From: Labrenzia sp. OB1
Lineage (GTDB): Bacteria > Pseudomonadota > Alphaproteobacteria > Rhizobiales > Stappiaceae
Length of the DNA: 64,000 bases
Reading direction: 5' to 3'
Assembly (NCBI RefSeq): GCF_001624695.1
Contig: NZ_JSEP01000005.1
Location: 172,001 to 236,000 of the forward strand
This document shows positions 62,979 through 64,000 of the stretch, piece after piece (position 1 is the first letter of the stretch; every line of letters starts with the position of its first letter). The position numbers and the translations under genes are program-made. The notes beneath the pieces are model-generated. The model was not told the DNA's origin and did not search any database. It saw only the letters and a program-made list of their open reading frames with translations.

Positions 62979-63932
62979 ATGCTCTACGACATATTCATCG
63001 ATCCCTTCGTACAAATGTACGACATGCCGGATTTCTTTCTGCAGGTGCTGTGGGAAGGCTTCGTCGCGGGAATTCTCTATGCGTTGATCGCGCTCGGTTT
63101 CGTGCTGATTTTCAAGGCGTCCGGCGTCTTCAACTTCGCACAGGGCATCATGGTGGTGTTCGCCGGGCTGACGCTGGTTGGCTTTCACGAAAACGGCGTG
63201 CCGGCCTATATGGCCCTGGTCCTGACCGTCATCGTGATGGGCATCCTGGCCTACGGGGTGGAACGGATCGTCATGCGGCCGCTGGTCAACCAGCCGGAGA
63301 TCATCCTGCTGATGGCGACCATCGGGCTGACCTATTTTCTCGTCGGTTTCGGCGAGTTCGTCTTCGGCGGTGAGCCCAAGCAGATGATCACCGAGGAACT
63401 TGGCCTGCCGACCGGCTCGACGGCGTTCGAGATCGGCGAGCGCGGATTGATCATCCTGCAGCATATCGACATCGCGGCGGCCGTTATCGCCGTGATCATG
63501 GTGACCGCACTCGGCATCTTCTTCAACAAGACCCGTATCGGTCGGGCGCTCAGGGCCGTGGCCGACGATCACCAGGCGGCATTGTCGGTGGGCATCTCGC
63601 TCAACCAGATATGGGCGATCGTCTGGTTCGCCGCAGGGCTGGTGGCGCTGGCGACAGGCATCATGTGGGGCGCGCGTTCCGATGTGTCCTTCGCCCTGGA
63701 AATCGTCGCCTTCAAGGCACTGCCGGTGCTGATACTCGGTGGCTTCACATCGATCCCGGGCGCCATCGTCGGCGGCCTGATCATCGGCTTCGGCGAAAAG
63801 ATCGGCGAGCTTTACTGGGGCGGCCTCGTCGGTGGCGGCATCGAATCCTGGCTCGCCTACATCATCGCCCTGGTCTTCCTTCTGTTCCGGCCGCAGGGCC
63901 TGTTCGGCGAACGCATCATCGAGCGGATTTAG
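62979..63932 (+). CDS. Liv-type ABC importer permease (LivH-like)
   Basis: A 317-residue membrane protein with about eight helices. Typical LivH stretches are GILYALIALGFVLIFKASGVF, then FNFAQGIMVVFAG, and FKALPVLILGGFTSIPGAIV. ATG 62979 is chosen by the GAAGGGGG ribosome site (62964-62971); the frame itself opens 14 codons earlier. It is followed by the LivM-like permease gene 10 bases later. The pair makes the import channel. Confidence 0.92.
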   Translation: MLYDIFIDPFVQMYDMPDFFLQVLWEGFVAGILYALIALGFVLIFKASGVFNFAQGIMVVFAGLTLVGFHENGVPAYMALVLTVIVMGILAYGVERIVMRPLVNQPEIILLMATIGLTYFLVGFGEFVFGGEPKQMITEELGLPTGSTAFEIGERGLIILQHIDIAAAVIAVIMVTALGIFFNKTRIGRALRAVADDHQAALSVGISLNQIWAIVWFAAGLVALATGIMWGARSDVSFALEIVAFKALPVLILGGFTSIPGAIVGGLIIGFGEKIGELYWGGLVGGGIESWLAYIIALVFLLFRPQGLFGERIIERI

Positions 63933-63942
63933 AGAGCCTTAC

Positions 63943-64000
63943 ATGTTTTATCGCGAAGCCGGACAATTCAAGACGAGCTACAAGGCGGATCAGGCGCTGT
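63943..64000 (+). CDS. Liv-type ABC importer permease (LivM-like), N-terminal part
   Basis: The first 19 codons of a gene running past the right edge. The start MFYREAGQFKTSYKADQAL has the look of LivM-like permeases in ligase-linked operons. The ATG is 10 bases after the LivH-like stop. The binding protein and second ATPase are expected beyond the window. Confidence 0.75.
   Translation, partial: MFYREAGQFKTSYKADQAL

Overview
The window reads as a piece of chromosome from a GC-rich alphaproteobacterium. The dense content of ABC and TRAP importers, a ScfR-type regulator, a TakP-like TRAP system and a Liv-type importer beside an acyl-CoA ligase suggest the marine Stappiaceae (Roseibium/Labrenzia group). 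This taxonomic call is an inference from gene content and style; no rRNA gene is present. I see no tRNA, rRNA, phage, insertion sequence or CRISPR array. Coding density is high and operons often overlap by 4-8 bases.

Region 1 (1-15071) holds two divergent peptide-type ABC importers separated by about 690 bases. The leftward operon is gntR-dppD-dppF-dppA-dppB-dppC (the last gene runs off the left edge). The rightward operon opens with an AmiC-like ligand sensor and an AmiR-like ANTAR antiterminator, preceded by an intrinsic terminator. It continues with two permeases, a binding protein, an acetamidase/formamidase, a fused double ATPase and a HAD phosphatase. Together it looks like an amide-sensing, amide-importing and amide-hydrolysing unit.

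Region 2 (15208-29471) is regulatory and housekeeping: a ScfR-type regulator, a stand-alone LuxR helix-turn-helix protein, LysR and creatininase-like genes, a SprA-like HExxH protein, MFS, MarR, Ogt, EamA, an L,D-transpeptidase, an OmpA-domain lipoprotein, LacI, a BCCT osmolyte transporter and a universal stress protein.

Region 3 (29719-42339) has a multi-sensor diguanylate cyclase, an aminotransferase, and a metal-handling group: a His-rich CobW GTPase, a WD40 protein and a DUF2937 protein. A one-piece DUF1007-NicO metal exporter lies further along. LysR, TetR, leucine dehydrogenase and a class I glutamine amidotransferase fill the rest.

Region 4 (42411-52359) is a two-component system (Cache-domain kinase and NarL-type regulator) divergent from a TRAP importer. 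The large TRAP subunit carries a long coiled-coil-like C-terminal extension. A second, PAS-containing hybrid kinase with an OmpR-type regulator follows.

Region 5 (52629-64000) has a methyltransferase divergent from a siderophore/haem-type ABC importer, an alpha/beta hydrolase, a VOC protein, a luciferase-like oxidoreductase, and finally an acyl-CoA ligase leading a Liv-type ABC importer operon that runs off the right edge. REP-like GC-rich palindromes recur in several gene-free gaps.
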